A stretch of DNA of 64,000 nt from Corynebacterium crudilactis (GTDB taxonomy: Bacteria; Actinomycetota; Actinomycetes; Mycobacteriales; Mycobacteriaceae). Where the stretch lies: the NCBI RefSeq assembly GCF_001643015.1, contig NZ_CP015622.1, positions 1,439,358 through 1,503,357 on the forward strand, written 5' to 3'. Of this stretch, positions 11,091 to 20,091 are shown one piece after another. Made by a program: the position numbers and the translations under genes. Under the pieces are notes generated by a model. That model was not told the DNA's origin and did not search any database. It was given only the letters and a program-made list of their open reading frames with translations. The first letter of the stretch is position 1; each line of letters opens with the position of its first letter.

Positions 11091-12068
11091 ATGACAAAAG
11101 TTATCGAGTTGAACCCACAAGATCCAGAAGCTACCGAGGCGGAACTCAATGTGAAAGACATTGAGAACGCCACTGTTGTTGATTCTGGAAACGTGGCAAC
11201 AGAAACTTTTCTAAGCAGCGTGCCGGTCACTCAGGTCGGGCCGATCGGTCCGGAGCCTGTGGCTGGCTCAGAAGATACGGCTCCGGCAACAGGGTTTCAG
11301 GTACAGCTAGATAATTTTGAAGGTCCCTTTGACCTGCTTTTGCAATTGATCACCAAGAAAAAGCTTGATGTCACTGAAGTTTCTTTAGCGCAGGTAACTG
11401 ATGAATTCATTTCCTATGCCAGAGCGCTGGGTGAGACTAGTGATCTCGATGAAACCACAGAGTTTTTGGTGGTGGCTGCGACCTTATTAGATCTCAAAAC
11501 TGCGCGCTTGCTCCCACGTGGCGATGTCGATAACGAAGAAGACTTAGAGCTTCTGGAAATTAAAGATCTCTTATTTGCGCGACTGCTCCAGTATCGCGCC
11601 TATAAGCAGGTCGCTGAGCTATTTGCGCAGTGGCAGCGGGAGGCTCGTAGACGTTATCCACGTGCGGTTTCGTTGGAAGCTCAATTTGCCGATCTTTTAC
11701 CTCCGGTTGCTTTGGGAAAATCCTTGACTGGTTTTAGTGAGCTTGCTGCGGTGGTATTCCGGCCAAAACCGCCGGAGACAGTACAAACAGATCACATTCA
11801 TCAGGCTACGGTGTCTGTTCCGGAGCAGGCTGAAAGAATTCTTAATACTTTGAAGCTTGCTGGCATTGATCATTTTTTAAGTTTTCAGCTTCTCACCCGT
11901 GATTGCACGGCGTCTATGGAAGTGATTGGCCGGTTTCTTGCCTTGCTCGAATTATATAAAGCTCGTGCAGTGGAAGCCGTGCAAGAAGAACCCTTGGGGG
12001 AGCTGAAGGTCGCGTGGACAGGCATGGATGTAGATCCAGCTGTGGTAGCTGTAAATAAATGGAAATAG
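11091..12068 (+). CDS. scpA: Segregation and condensation protein A
   Basis: ScpA is the kleisin subunit that bridges the SMC heads; with ScpB it forms the bacterial condensin that organises the chromosome. The conserved kleisin start appears after about 65 variable residues (FQVQLDNFEGPFDLLLQLI), followed by KLDVTEVSLAQVTDEF and the middle LLDLKTARLLPRGD. The C-terminal winged helix ends with ELYKARAVEAVQEEPLGEL. At 325 residues it is longer than Firmicute ScpA because of the N-terminal tail, as usual in corynebacteria. scpB follows about 1.9 kb downstream after two inserted genes. Confidence 0.92.
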   Translation: MTKVIELNPQDPEATEAELNVKDIENATVVDSGNVATETFLSSVPVTQVGPIGPEPVAGSEDTAPATGFQVQLDNFEGPFDLLLQLITKKKLDVTEVSLAQVTDEFISYARALGETSDLDETTEFLVVAATLLDLKTARLLPRGDVDNEEDLELLEIKDLLFARLLQYRAYKQVAELFAQWQREARRRYPRAVSLEAQFADLLPPVALGKSLTGFSELAAVVFRPKPPETVQTDHIHQATVSVPEQAERILNTLKLAGIDHFLSFQLLTRDCTASMEVIGRFLALLELYKARAVEAVQEEPLGELKVAWTGMDVDPAVVAVNKWK

Positions 12069-12150
12069 TGGGCTTAATATTTTGCAAGCAAACATTGCCG
12101 AAATGGTGGTTGTCACTTAAGCTGCAGGAGCCAGTTTGCTGAAATGGTGG

Positions 12151-12235
12151 CAAGAGGTCAGGAAGCCTCTTGTTGCTTATAAAAAGCTCCCATGGAACCT
12201 GCCTTGGAGAGGGAAGGGTTCCATGGGAGCTTTTT
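12151..12235. terminator. Tandem hairpins with a 19-bp perfect bidirectional terminator
   Basis: CAAGAGG (12151-12157) pairs with CCTCTTG (12166-12172). Directly after, AAAAAGCTCCCATGGAACC (12181-12199) pairs perfectly with its complement at 12217-12235, giving T runs on both strands. It ends scpA on the plus strand and the acetyltransferase on the minus strand. Confidence 0.92.
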
Positions 12236-12256
12236 ATATATAGCTATAGGTAGTGT

Positions 12257-12820
12257 TTATGGACGGTTTTTCAGCATTTCTAGAATGTCATCGCTGAGTG
12301 GGCGATCTGAGTAGATCCTCACGCTTGGCTCATTGGGATCATCTTCAGTGCCAACGCGTCGGCCTTCCCATACGGGAGTCATACCCAGTTTTTCCAGGAT
12401 ATGCGAGGATGCTGGGTGGTTGGTGGTTACTCGTGCGGTGAGCGGGAGGTTGTCGTCGATACGCTTGGTGGCAAGCGTTGCGGCGTTGGAGATTTCCGTA
12501 GCGTAGCCATTTCCCCAGAGATCTGGGCGTAAGCGGTATTTAAGGTCCCACACTTTGCCATCGACGAGTTCAACTCCGCCAACGCCAACAAATTCAGAAG
12601 GGCGATCTCGGAGGTAAACGCCCCAGGGGCCCAAGTCTTTCTTTCCCCAACTTTCATTGGTGCGCTTGATGATGTCACGGGTATCGCGCACGTTGGTGTG
12701 ACGCGCCTGTGGACGGTGTTCCCAGATTCGGTTATCGGAATAAATCTGGTGTGCCTCGTCTTCGAGCTCTACGGTGAGCGGTACAAGGATGAGTCGGTCG
12801 GTGCGTGTAATCGTAGCCAT
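12257..12820 (-). CDS. GNAT-family N-acetyltransferase
   Basis: The 187-residue protein resembles RimJ/RimL-type acetyltransferases: TDRLILVPLTVELEDEAHQIYSD at the start, then YLRDRPSEFVGVGGVELVDGK, the LRPDLWGNGYATEI acetyl-CoA loop and THPASSHILEKLGM near the C-terminus. The acetyl acceptor cannot be told from sequence. It is transcribed against its neighbours between scpA and scpB and shares the terminator with scpA. Confidence 0.85.
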   Translation of the reverse strand: MATITRTDRLILVPLTVELEDEAHQIYSDNRIWEHRPQARHTNVRDTRDIIKRTNESWGKKDLGPWGVYLRDRPSEFVGVGGVELVDGKVWDLKYRLRPDLWGNGYATEISNAATLATKRIDDNLPLTARVTTNHPASSHILEKLGMTPVWEGRRVGTEDDPNEPSVRIYSDRPLSDDILEMLKNRP

Positions 12821-13058
12821 GAGAAAATGTTAGATCATGAGACGTCTTATGTGTGATGGTTCTCACCAATGATATGAATTTGTGATGTAACTCGTAATTT
12901 CTTCTCAGCTTGTGCAATGGCTAATGAATTAGAGTGCACAGGTTTACCCTCAATAGAGGGGGTTAGAGTTTTGCTTTCTGGCCTTTTCTGAATTTAATCC
13001 TGTGAACTGAACGGAACTTGTCCCATTTGGGTGGTGTTAAGCATTAAGATGGCCGGTT

Positions 13059-13928
13059 ATGACTTCTCTTAAAGTGACCTCGCCAGCTGACTCTTCCCAT
13101 AGTGATAACGCCTACTTTCCTCACGGTCCCGTAGTCTCCGTCGATTGGTTATCGCGCAATTTAGACCGCGATGACGTGGTTGTACTGTGTGCATCGATGG
13201 GAGATGCGGAAAAAGCACGTGATTCCGGTATTCCAGGTGCATTTCTCGCAGATCTGGAGGGAGACTTTTCTGATTCCACCTCTGAGTTGCCGCACACTGC
13301 ACCACAGAATTTAGTGGGTTTGCTAGAAAGCTACGGCATTAGCACTGAGACCACTGTGGTTGTTTATGATCGGCAGGGGCTTATGGTTGCACCTCGCGTG
13401 TGGTGGCTTCTTCGGGTTGCTGGGCTTGAAAACATTGGTGTTGTAGATGGAGGGCTTCCGGCATGGAGCGCGCAGGATCTTCCAACCGAGCCGCTGTCCC
13501 TACCTGTCGGTGGTGGACGCATTAATGCGGAGCCACAGCCAGAGCTATTAGTAGGCTCTGAGGGGGTAGAACGAGCAATTGCGCGATCCAGCAAAGCTGT
13601 GGTGGATGCGCGAAGTGCAAGCCGTTTCTCAGGCGTTGATGAAGAACCTCGTCCAGGTCTAAGGAAGGGCTCTATCCCCGGTAGTGTCAATATCCCATTT
13701 ACTGATATTGCAGATAAGCAAGGTTTCGTGAAGCCAGCTGCGGAACTTAAAGAGCTGATTGCAAAGCGCACTCACGATGCGAAGTCATTGGTTTTTAGCT
13801 GCGGCTCTGGTGTAACTGCTTGCGTAGATGCATATGCTGCCGTTATTGCAGGGTATGACGATGTAGTTGTTTATGAGGGCTCATGGGCAGAATGGGGCAA
13901 TCCGGCTAATCAGAAGCCAATTGCTTAG
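13059..13928 (+). CDS. Thiosulfate sulfurtransferase (two-domain rhodanese)
   Basis: Two rhodanese domains are visible. The N-terminal, inactive one covers about residues 25-150 (VVVYDRQGLMVAPRVWWLLRVAG), and the C-terminal one holds the active-site cysteine in SCGSGVTAC near residue 248. The family transfers sulfane sulfur from thiosulfate to cyanide or other thiophiles in the cytosol. The loop CGSGVTA is typical of thiosulfate or mercaptopyruvate sulfurtransferases; the choice between them is uncertain. It lies 19 bases before scpB. Confidence 0.9.
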   Translation: MTSLKVTSPADSSHSDNAYFPHGPVVSVDWLSRNLDRDDVVVLCASMGDAEKARDSGIPGAFLADLEGDFSDSTSELPHTAPQNLVGLLESYGISTETTVVVYDRQGLMVAPRVWWLLRVAGLENIGVVDGGLPAWSAQDLPTEPLSLPVGGGRINAEPQPELLVGSEGVERAIARSSKAVVDARSASRFSGVDEEPRPGLRKGSIPGSVNIPFTDIADKQGFVKPAAELKELIAKRTHDAKSLVFSCGSGVTACVDAYAAVIAGYDDVVVYEGSWAEWGNPANQKPIA

Positions 13929-13947
13929 GCCGCTAAGATAGCCCTTT

Positions 13948-14526
13948 ATGAATGATTTTGATCCAGCACTAATTTCTTCGATGAGCCTTATCCCACAGAC
14001 GCGGTCTCGGATGGAATCAATTTTATTAGTGGTGGATACCCCGGTTTCAGCGCGCACGCTAGCCGGGGTTTTGGGGTTAGAGGTTGCCTCGACTGAAGCT
14101 CTGTTGCAAGAAATGTCTTTCGAGCTCACCGAGCGTGGAAGCGGAATTGATCTGCGAGAAACCGCTGAAGGATGGCGTTATTACACTCGCCCGGAAAATG
14201 CGGATATCGTGGAGCAATTTTTGCTTGATGGCAACCAGACCAGATTATCGCGTGCTGCTTTGGAAACTCTTGCCGTGGTGGCTTATCGGCAGCCGGTATC
14301 AAGATCACAAATCTCGGCAGTGCGTGGCGTGAATGTCGATGGCGTGATGCGTACTTTGCAGCTTCGAGGCCTTGTCAAAGAGGTCGACGTAGAAGAGGAA
14401 ACAGGTGCGCACAGATACGCAACGACAGAATTGCTACTGGAGCTTTTAGGAATTGATTCTTTGGATAAACTGCCTGATCTGGCACCACTTTTGCCAGATG
14501 TAGATTCCATTGATGAGGACTTCTAA
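13948..14526 (+). CDS. scpB: Segregation and condensation protein B
   Basis: ScpB dimers bind the ScpA kleisin and complete the SMC-ScpAB condensin. The 192-residue product shows two winged-helix parts: ESILLVVDTPVSARTLAGVLG near residue 15 and the conserved AALETLAVVAYRQPVSRSQI block with RGVNVDGVMRTLQLRGLVKE in the second half. Length matches the family. It follows the rhodanese gene by 19 bases and precedes rluB. Confidence 0.93.
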   Translation: MNDFDPALISSMSLIPQTRSRMESILLVVDTPVSARTLAGVLGLEVASTEALLQEMSFELTERGSGIDLRETAEGWRYYTRPENADIVEQFLLDGNQTRLSRAALETLAVVAYRQPVSRSQISAVRGVNVDGVMRTLQLRGLVKEVDVEEETGAHRYATTELLLELLGIDSLDKLPDLAPLLPDVDSIDEDF

Positions 14527-14624
14527 CTAGTTGCTATCTCAGCCAACTATTAAAATCCCCCAAAATAGGCTAGAATTCACGGGATTCAATTTCATACGCT
14601 TTTTCTAAGATTAAGGACACTAAC

Positions 14625-15587
14625 GTGACCCCACCCGCTCGCCGAGATGGCACACCGGATAAGAAGCAGAGCAATCGCTCTGGCGGCTACCGGTCTTCTG
14701 TTCGTGGCTACAAGCCAGGATCATCCCGCCCCAACACACGCCAGCAGCCACAGAAGAAGGATGAGATCCTTCTCTCCAACGCAAAGCCTGCTAAGAAGCA
14801 AAACGTAAGCTCCACTGACGATTGGTCAATGGGCTTCCTCGATAACAACGACTCCAAGGGCATACGCCTGCAAAAGGTGCTTGCCCAAGCTGGTGTGGCA
14901 TCTCGTCGTCACGCAGAAGTTCTGATCGATAACGGCCGCGTTGAAGTCAACGATCGCATCGTGACCACTCAGGGCATGCGCGTTGATCCAAACAAGGACG
15001 TCATCCGTGTTGATGGCGTACGTATCCACATCAATGAGGATCTTGAGTACTTCGTGCTCAACAAGCCACGTGGCATGCATTCCACCATGAGCGATGAGAT
15101 GGGTCGTTCTTGCGTCGGCGATTTGGTCAGTGAAAAGACTGCAGCAGGTCAGCGTCTTTTCCACGTGGGCCGCCTCGACGCCGACACTGAAGGTCTGCTG
15201 TTGTTGACCAACGATGGTGAGCTGGCAAACCGTCTCATGCACCCGAAGTACGAGGTTTCTAAGACTTACTTGGCAACTGTTCGTGGTGAAGCGTCCAACA
15301 AGCTCATCAGCGCATTGCGCGAAGGTGTTGTCCTGGAAGATGGTCCTGCAAAGGCTGACTTTGCACAGATCATCGACGTTTTCCAGGGTAAGTCTTTGCT
15401 GCGCGTGGAGATTCACGAAGGTCGCAAGCACATTGTTCGTCGTCTGTTCGATGAGCTTGAGTTCCCAGTTGAGCGCCTTGTGCGCACCAAGCTGCACACC
15501 GTACAGCTGGGCGATCAAAAGCCTGGCTCACTTCGTGCCCTGAACAACTCCGAGCTGTCCAGCTTGTACAAGGCGGTTCAACTGTGA
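14625..15587 (+). CDS. rluB: 23S rRNA pseudouridine synthase RluB type
   Basis: The protein converts a uridine in 23S rRNA helix 80 to pseudouridine if it follows RluB. About 75 basic, low-complexity residues come first, then an S4 domain (IRLQKVLAQAGVASRRHAE), and the catalytic domain with Asp in VGRLDADTEGLLLLTNDG and the later RRLFDELEFPVERLVR motif. GTG at 14625 follows AAGGACAC. Its stop overlaps the GTG start of cmk by four bases. Confidence 0.92.
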   Translation: MTPPARRDGTPDKKQSNRSGGYRSSVRGYKPGSSRPNTRQQPQKKDEILLSNAKPAKKQNVSSTDDWSMGFLDNNDSKGIRLQKVLAQAGVASRRHAEVLIDNGRVEVNDRIVTTQGMRVDPNKDVIRVDGVRIHINEDLEYFVLNKPRGMHSTMSDEMGRSCVGDLVSEKTAAGQRLFHVGRLDADTEGLLLLTNDGELANRLMHPKYEVSKTYLATVRGEASNKLISALREGVVLEDGPAKADFAQIIDVFQGKSLLRVEIHEGRKHIVRRLFDELEFPVERLVRTKLHTVQLGDQKPGSLRALNNSELSSLYKAVQL

Positions 15588-16294
15588 CGGAACTTTCCAA
15601 TATGCCTGCCGGTGGCCTCATTGTGGCCATCGACGGGCCGTCCGGAACTGGAAAATCCACCACCTCACGCGCACTCGCTACCCGTCTCTCGGCCAAGTAC
15701 CTCGATACTGGTGCGATGTACCGCGTCGCAACGCTTCATGTCCTCAACCAAGGCATTGATCCAGCTGATACAGCTGCGGTTATTGCTGCGACCGCCGTTT
15801 TGCCGTTGACCATCTCTGATGATCCGGCATCGACGGAAGTACTGCTTGCAGGCGTAGACGTGCAAAAAGAAATTCGCGGCGCGGAAGTTACGCACAATGT
15901 TTCTGCTGTTTCTGCGATTGCAGAAGTCCGCGAAAACCTCGTGGCTTTGCAACGCGCACTTGCCGACAAGGCGCATCGCTGTGTCGTCGAAGGACGCGAT
16001 ATCGGTACCACCGTGCTTGTCGACGCGCCGATCAAGGCGTTTCTCACCGCCTCAGCGGAAGTCCGCGCCCGCAGGCGCTTTGACCAGGACCAAGCTGCTG
16101 GACGCGACGCTGATTTTGACGCAGTACTGGCGGATGTTATTCGCCGAGATGAACTTGATTCCACCCGTGTGGCATCACCGCTGAAACCAGCAGATGATGC
16201 ACATATCGTGGATACCTCTGAAATGACCATGGATGAAGTACTCAACCACCTCATCCAACTAGTGGAAGCCTCCGCTGAAAGGAGCAACCAGTGA
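15584..16294 (+). CDS. cmk: Cytidylate kinase
   Basis: CMP kinase phosphorylates CMP and dCMP to diphosphates. The P-loop is [16 protein letters not shown], followed by [12 protein letters not shown] and the [11 protein letters not shown] motif; the lid carries ARRRFDQD. At 236 residues it is the normal bacterial Cmk type. The GTG start overlaps the rluB stop, and its own stop overlaps the der start (GTGA), so rluB-cmk-der are translationally coupled, as in most Actinobacteria. Confidence 0.96.
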   Translation: MTELSNMPAGGLIVAIDGPSGTGKSTTSRALATRLSAKYLDTGAMYRVATLHVLNQGIDPADTAAVIAATAVLPLTISDDPASTEVLLAGVDVQKEIRGAEVTHNVSAVSAIAEVRENLVALQRALADKAHRCVVEGRDIGTTVLVDAPIKAFLTASAEVRARRRFDQDQAAGRDADFDAVLADVIRRDELDSTRVASPLKPADDAHIVDTSEMTMDEVLNHLIQLVEASAERSNQ

Positions 16295-17922
16295 CTAATA
16301 AACACAATATGCCTGGTGAAGAGGACGACACCGTATTCGTCTACCACACCCACAAGGGTGAAATGGACGTCGAAGGTGCCTTCGCCGATGAAGAAGAACT
16401 CGCACCTCATGGCGGCTGGGCTTCCGCGGACTTCGATCCTGCAGAATTCGGATTCGATGATTCCCATGAAGAAGAACTCGCCCCTGAAGACTTCGACGAG
16501 TCTGAATTCTCCAACCCTGATTTCGGTGAGGATTACTCCGAAGAAGACTGGGAAGAAATCGAGACTGCTTTCGGTTTCAACCCAGGCCACATTGAAGAAG
16601 CACTGTGCACCGTAGCAATCGTGGGTCGTCCAAACGTGGGCAAATCCACCTTGGTGAACCGCTTCATCGGACGTCGAGAAGCCGTCGTTGAGGATTTCCC
16701 AGGTGTTACCCGTGACCGTATCTCCTACATCTCTGACTGGGGCGGACAGCGTTTCTGGGTACAGGACACTGGTGGCTGGGACCCTAACGTAAAGGGCATC
16801 CACGCATCCATTGCACAGCAAGCTGAAGTTGCGATGGAGACCTCAGATGTCATCGTCTTCGTTGTTGACACCAAGGTCGGCATCACTGAGACTGACTCCG
16901 TCATGGCTGCTAAGCTGCTGCGTTCTTCAGTTCCAGTGATTCTGGTTGCTAACAAGTTCGACTCCGATAGCCAGTGGGCTGATATGGCTGATTTCTACAG
17001 CCTCGGCCTGGGCGATCCATATCCAGTATCCGCACAGCACGGCCGTGGCGGTGCTGATGTGCTGGATAAGATCTTGGAGCTTTTCCCAGCTGAACCTCGC
17101 GCAAAGTCCATCGTTGAAGGACCTCGTCGTGTGGCTCTTGTGGGTAAGCCAAACGTGGGCAAGTCTTCTTTGCTCAACAAATTTGCTGGTGAAACCCGCT
17201 CCGTCGTGGACAATGTCGCCGGCACCACCGTTGACCCTGTTGACTCCATGATTGAACTGGATGAAAATACGTGGAAGTTTGTTGACACCGCAGGTCTGCG
17301 TAAAAAGGTCAAAACTGCATCTGGACACGAGTACTACGCGTCACTACGTACCCGCGGTGCCATTGACTCTGCAGAGATCTGTGTTTTCCTGATCGACTCC
17401 TCCGAGCCAATCACTGAACAAGACCAGCGCGTGCTGGCCATGATCATTGACGCCGGAAAAGCCTTGGTCGTTGCTTTCAACAAGTGGGATCTCATGGATG
17501 AGGATCGTCGCATCGATCTTGACCGTGAACTGGATCTTCAGTTGGCACACATCCCTTGGGCAAAGCGCATCAACATTTCCGCCAAGACTGGTCGAGCATT
17601 GCAGCGCCTTGAGCCAGCTATGTTGGAAGCTCTACACAGCTGGGATCGTCGTATCTCTACTGGTCAGCTCAACACCTGGCTTCGTGAAGCTATTGCAGCG
17701 AACCCACCACCAATGCGTGGCGGACGTTTACCTCGCGTGCTGTTCGCTACACAGGCATCCACTCAGCCACCAGTGATCGTGCTGTTCACCACCGGCTTCC
17801 TTGAAGCTGGCTACCGACGCTACCTGGAGCGCAAGTTCCGTGAGCGCTTCGGTTTCGAAGGCACCCCAGTACGTATTGCTATCCGTGTCCGCGAGCGTCG
17901 CGGCAAGGGCGGCAAGAAGTAA
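16291..17922 (+). CDS. der: Ribosome-assembly GTPase Der (EngA)
   Basis: Der is an essential double GTPase for 50S subunit assembly. Two complete G domains are seen: first [18 protein letters not shown] and NKFD; second [21 protein letters not shown] and NKWD. A C-terminal KH-like domain ends in basic [10 protein letters not shown]. About 100 very acidic N-terminal residues ([15 protein letters not shown], many Glu/Asp) precede the first G domain, an extension typical of corynebacteria and mycobacteria. A strong terminator ends the operon. Confidence 0.96.
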   Translation: MTNKHNMPGEEDDTVFVYHTHKGEMDVEGAFADEEELAPHGGWASADFDPAEFGFDDSHEEELAPEDFDESEFSNPDFGEDYSEEDWEEIETAFGFNPGHIEEALCTVAIVGRPNVGKSTLVNRFIGRREAVVEDFPGVTRDRISYISDWGGQRFWVQDTGGWDPNVKGIHASIAQQAEVAMETSDVIVFVVDTKVGITETDSVMAAKLLRSSVPVILVANKFDSDSQWADMADFYSLGLGDPYPVSAQHGRGGADVLDKILELFPAEPRAKSIVEGPRRVALVGKPNVGKSSLLNKFAGETRSVVDNVAGTTVDPVDSMIELDENTWKFVDTAGLRKKVKTASGHEYYASLRTRGAIDSAEICVFLIDSSEPITEQDQRVLAMIIDAGKALVVAFNKWDLMDEDRRIDLDRELDLQLAHIPWAKRINISAKTGRALQRLEPAMLEALHSWDRRISTGQLNTWLREAIAANPPPMRGGRLPRVLFATQASTQPPVIVLFTTGFLEAGYRRYLERKFRERFGFEGTPVRIAIRVRERRGKGGKK

Positions 17923-17939
17923 AAGGCTGTTTTTAGCTT

Positions 17940-17983
17940 AAAGAAGAGCACTCACCAGATTTGCCGGTGAGTGCTCTTCTTTA
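17940..17983 (+). terminator. Terminator after der
   Basis: AAAGAAGAGCACTCACC pairs with GGTGAGTGCTCTTCTTT across a nine-base loop, with T residues on both outer sides. It closes the rluB-cmk-der operon. Confidence 0.92.
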
Positions 17984-18210
17984 TTTATAGAGGTGTTTTC
18001 GGTGCTCATAATAGGGGAGAGGGATTTCAGTGAAAATAGGAAATTTTATTTTTCCACACCATGCGAGACTGTTTGATGATTTAAGCAAAGCTTGCGCTGT
18101 GAACTATGGGGTCTTTGATCCTAGGTAGAGTTGTGCGTCAATACTGCAGGCGGAAACTGGACTGCTGCAACGATATTCGATAAAAATCTGTAATTTTATA
18201 AGGGGCTGCT

Positions 18211-18588
18211 ATGGAAAATCACTCTAAACGTGCTGCCAGGAAAAATTATCTTGCTCAATTATTCCTTGCACTTTTTCTGGCGTCTTTAGTCGTAGGTTGG
18301 ATGTTTGCTCTTGGCACTCCTGATCTGGGCGCTACAGCTGTTTCAATTTTTGTCGGTATTAGTTTCTTAGTAGCTGCACTTGCTTGCATCCTGACATCGA
18401 AAGCTCATGTCTGGATTTTGGCGCTGCTAGGTAGCGCGGGAATCGTGCTTCTTTTAACAGGAATCTATATGAGCGTCATGCAACCAGAAGGAATTTTAAC
18501 GGCGTATTTAATACCGCTTGGTTGGGGGCTTTTACTAGGAGAAACCGCTATAGCAATAGAACGTTATTGGCGCCGACGCCATGCTTGA
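18211..18588 (+). CDS. Small integral membrane protein (125 aa)
   Basis: The product has about four hydrophobic segments (residues 15-35, 45-65, 70-90 and 95-115) after a basic start, MENHSKRAARKNY, and ends in basic ERYWRRRHA. No motif identifies a family. AAGGGG six bases before the ATG is a good ribosome site. It stands alone between the der terminator and the mobile element. The 230 bases before it show nothing else. Confidence 0.7.
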   Translation: MENHSKRAARKNYLAQLFLALFLASLVVGWMFALGTPDLGATAVSIFVGISFLVAALACILTSKAHVWILALLGSAGIVLLLTGIYMSVMQPEGILTAYLIPLGWGLLLGETAIAIERYWRRRHA

Positions 18589-18602
18589 TCGTTTTATAGC
18601 AC

Positions 18603-18618
18603 GGACCTGATCCCTGTT
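18603..18618 (+). repeat. Left arm of a perfect 16-bp inverted repeat flanking the IS110-type element
   Basis: GGACCTGATCCCTGTT is the exact reverse complement of 20151-20166. The right arm lies inside the broken helicase frame where it encodes GPDPCL. A third, imperfect copy in the right-arm orientation is at 20036-20047 (GGGATCAGATCC). The arms enclose 1.53 kb including the transposase. Confidence 0.9.
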
Positions 18619-18639
18619 AGGTGATGCTCCTATGTTGGG

Positions 18640-19869
18640 TCAAGCGCTTTTAAGGAATTCTTCGTAGGTTAACTTCAACTCTGATAGTCGACGTTTGCCG
18701 GTTTCAATATCACTAATTCTTGCTGGAGCGCATCCAAGTTTCCTAGCGACTTGAGTTTGTGAAAGACCTTTTTTCGAGCGCAGAGCTCTGAACTCATCAC
18801 TACGCAATCCACTGGATTGTTTCACAGGTCGCCCTAGACACAGGACTTGGTAGATTTCTCGGACGATCGCGCGTTTTAAGCACCGCATGATTTCTTTCTT
18901 CGACAACCCTTCCCTGGTTCGACGTTGAACATAGTCCCTGGTGCGTTCATCGTGACACATCCTGACCAGAACAATACGATGCAATGCTGCGTTAGCGTGC
19001 CGGTCGCCACCTCTATTTAGTCGATGTCTGTTCGTCCGTCCGGAACTCGCCAGAATAGGTGCAACTCCCCACAGATGCGCCAACGCAGCCTGTGAGCGGA
19101 TCCGTTTCGGATTTTCTCCCACGCTCACGATCAATTCTGCAGCGTTAATGGCCCTACAGCCAAAAATCTGTGTCATCTCGGGATTGATTACCTCGACCAG
19201 ATCGGTGATCTTGTTATCGAGTTCATCGCATTGCGCCCGCAGCGTGTTGTAGGTGGTGGCCAAGGTCTTCAAACTGGTCAAGGTGCCATTAATTGGATCG
19301 CTGAGATCTGAGGACGGGCGACACCTGGATAAGGTTGCGATCAAGGTCGGGGTCGTCATTGCTGTGTAGCGTTGTCGAACGTTGACGGGCGCCGTGATCA
19401 GCAAAGACTTGATGAGAGTTACTAATTTCGCAGCTGTGGCGACCAGTTGATTACGGGTGATCTGCAACATGCGCAGTGACTCCACCGGCCCTGTGGTGTC
19501 CTTTGGGATGCTCAGTGCTTGACCGGTGAGCACCTGGCGGGCGGCAGCGAGTGCGTCGACGGGATCTGATTTACCATCCCTGCGTCGAAGTGCGCGGGTC
19601 GGACGAAGTACCTCGAAAACTTCGTATCCATGGTCAATGAGATGTCTTGTTATGGCAGCCCCATAGGAATTTGTACCTTCTACCCCGACAACTGTGACGT
19701 GGTGAGCGGTGAGGAAGTCGGTGAGCTGGTGGTACCCATTGCTGGTGGTGGGAAAGGTCTCGGTGGCCAGATGTTTTCCGGTTTCGGTCACGATGGCCAC
19801 AGTATGAGTATCAGTGTGCGTGTCAATGCCGGCTACGAGGCCAGCAAGTTCAAGGGTCGGTGCGGGCAT
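18640..19869 (-). CDS. IS110-family DEDD transposase with C-terminal XRE-like HTH
   Basis: The N-terminal RuvC-like domain holds the acidic residues in AGIDTHTDTH, VGVEGTNSYG and GKSDPVDALAA. The C-terminal transposase domain has GVAPILASSGRTNRHR, containing the expected serine, and RGGDRHANAALHRI. The last 55 residues form an extra helix-turn-helix of the Cro/XRE kind (LSQTQVARKLGCAPARISDIE), absent from most family members. ATG at 19869 is chosen because family proteins start just before the first Asp; the frame stays open to 19980. Related enzymes either transpose with an RNA guide (IS110) or invert DNA (Piv/MooV). The gene looks intact. Confidence 0.88.
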   Translation of the reverse strand: MPAPTLELAGLVAGIDTHTDTHTVAIVTETGKHLATETFPTTSNGYHQLTDFLTAHHVTVVGVEGTNSYGAAITRHLIDHGYEVFEVLRPTRALRRRDGKSDPVDALAAARQVLTGQALSIPKDTTGPVESLRMLQITRNQLVATAAKLVTLIKSLLITAPVNVRQRYTAMTTPTLIATLSRCRPSSDLSDPINGTLTSLKTLATTYNTLRAQCDELDNKITDLVEVINPEMTQIFGCRAINAAELIVSVGENPKRIRSQAALAHLWGVAPILASSGRTNRHRLNRGGDRHANAALHRIVLVRMCHDERTRDYVQRRTREGLSKKEIMRCLKRAIVREIYQVLCLGRPVKQSSGLRSDEFRALRSKKGLSQTQVARKLGCAPARISDIETGKRRLSELKLTYEEFLKSA

Positions 19870-20003
19870 GATATTCACGGGCTTCCTGACGAAGGCGTAT
19901 AGGATGTCCGAAATCCTGCAAGCTTCAAGCAGACAAGACGCTGATGAGACCATTACCATGACACCTTGTCGAGGAGTCATGATGAAATGGTCACGCTCCT
20001 ATG
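19870..20003 (-). ncRNA. Candidate bridge RNA in the transposase leader
   Basis: Read on the minus strand, the leader folds well by eye. GACCAT/ATGGTC encloses CATGAC/GTCATG; alternatively GACAAG pairs with CTTGTC. Then come GCTT/AAGC and AGGAT/ATCCT hairpins. Loop segments CTCCT and CCTAT are complementary to AGGAG and ATAGG in the end repeat CATAGGAGC. Bridge RNAs of IS110-group elements lie in this position and carry loops that pair with target and donor ends. Fold and guide assignment are by inspection only. Confidence 0.4.
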
Positions 20004-20091
20004 AGGTCATGACTGAAACTTAAGGATCGCGGTACGGGATCAGATCCAGTCCAAAAGACAGATCACATGCAAGGCACACAGCGTGGCCAGT

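Larger units (their letters stand above)
18626..20003 (-). mobile_element. IS110-family insertion sequence (about 1.37 kb)
   Basis: The element is defined by a DEDD transposase on the minus strand and by a 9-bp direct repeat, GCTCCTATG, at 18626-18634 and 19995-20003. IS110 elements make no target duplication beyond a short core that ends up at both junctions, so these repeats probably mark the ends and the shared core; the exact boundary within them cannot be fixed. Non-coding DNA is concentrated upstream of the transposase (19870-19994), the side where IS110-group elements encode their bridge RNA. The element lies in a decayed accessory region next to a broken helicase gene. Confidence 0.75.
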
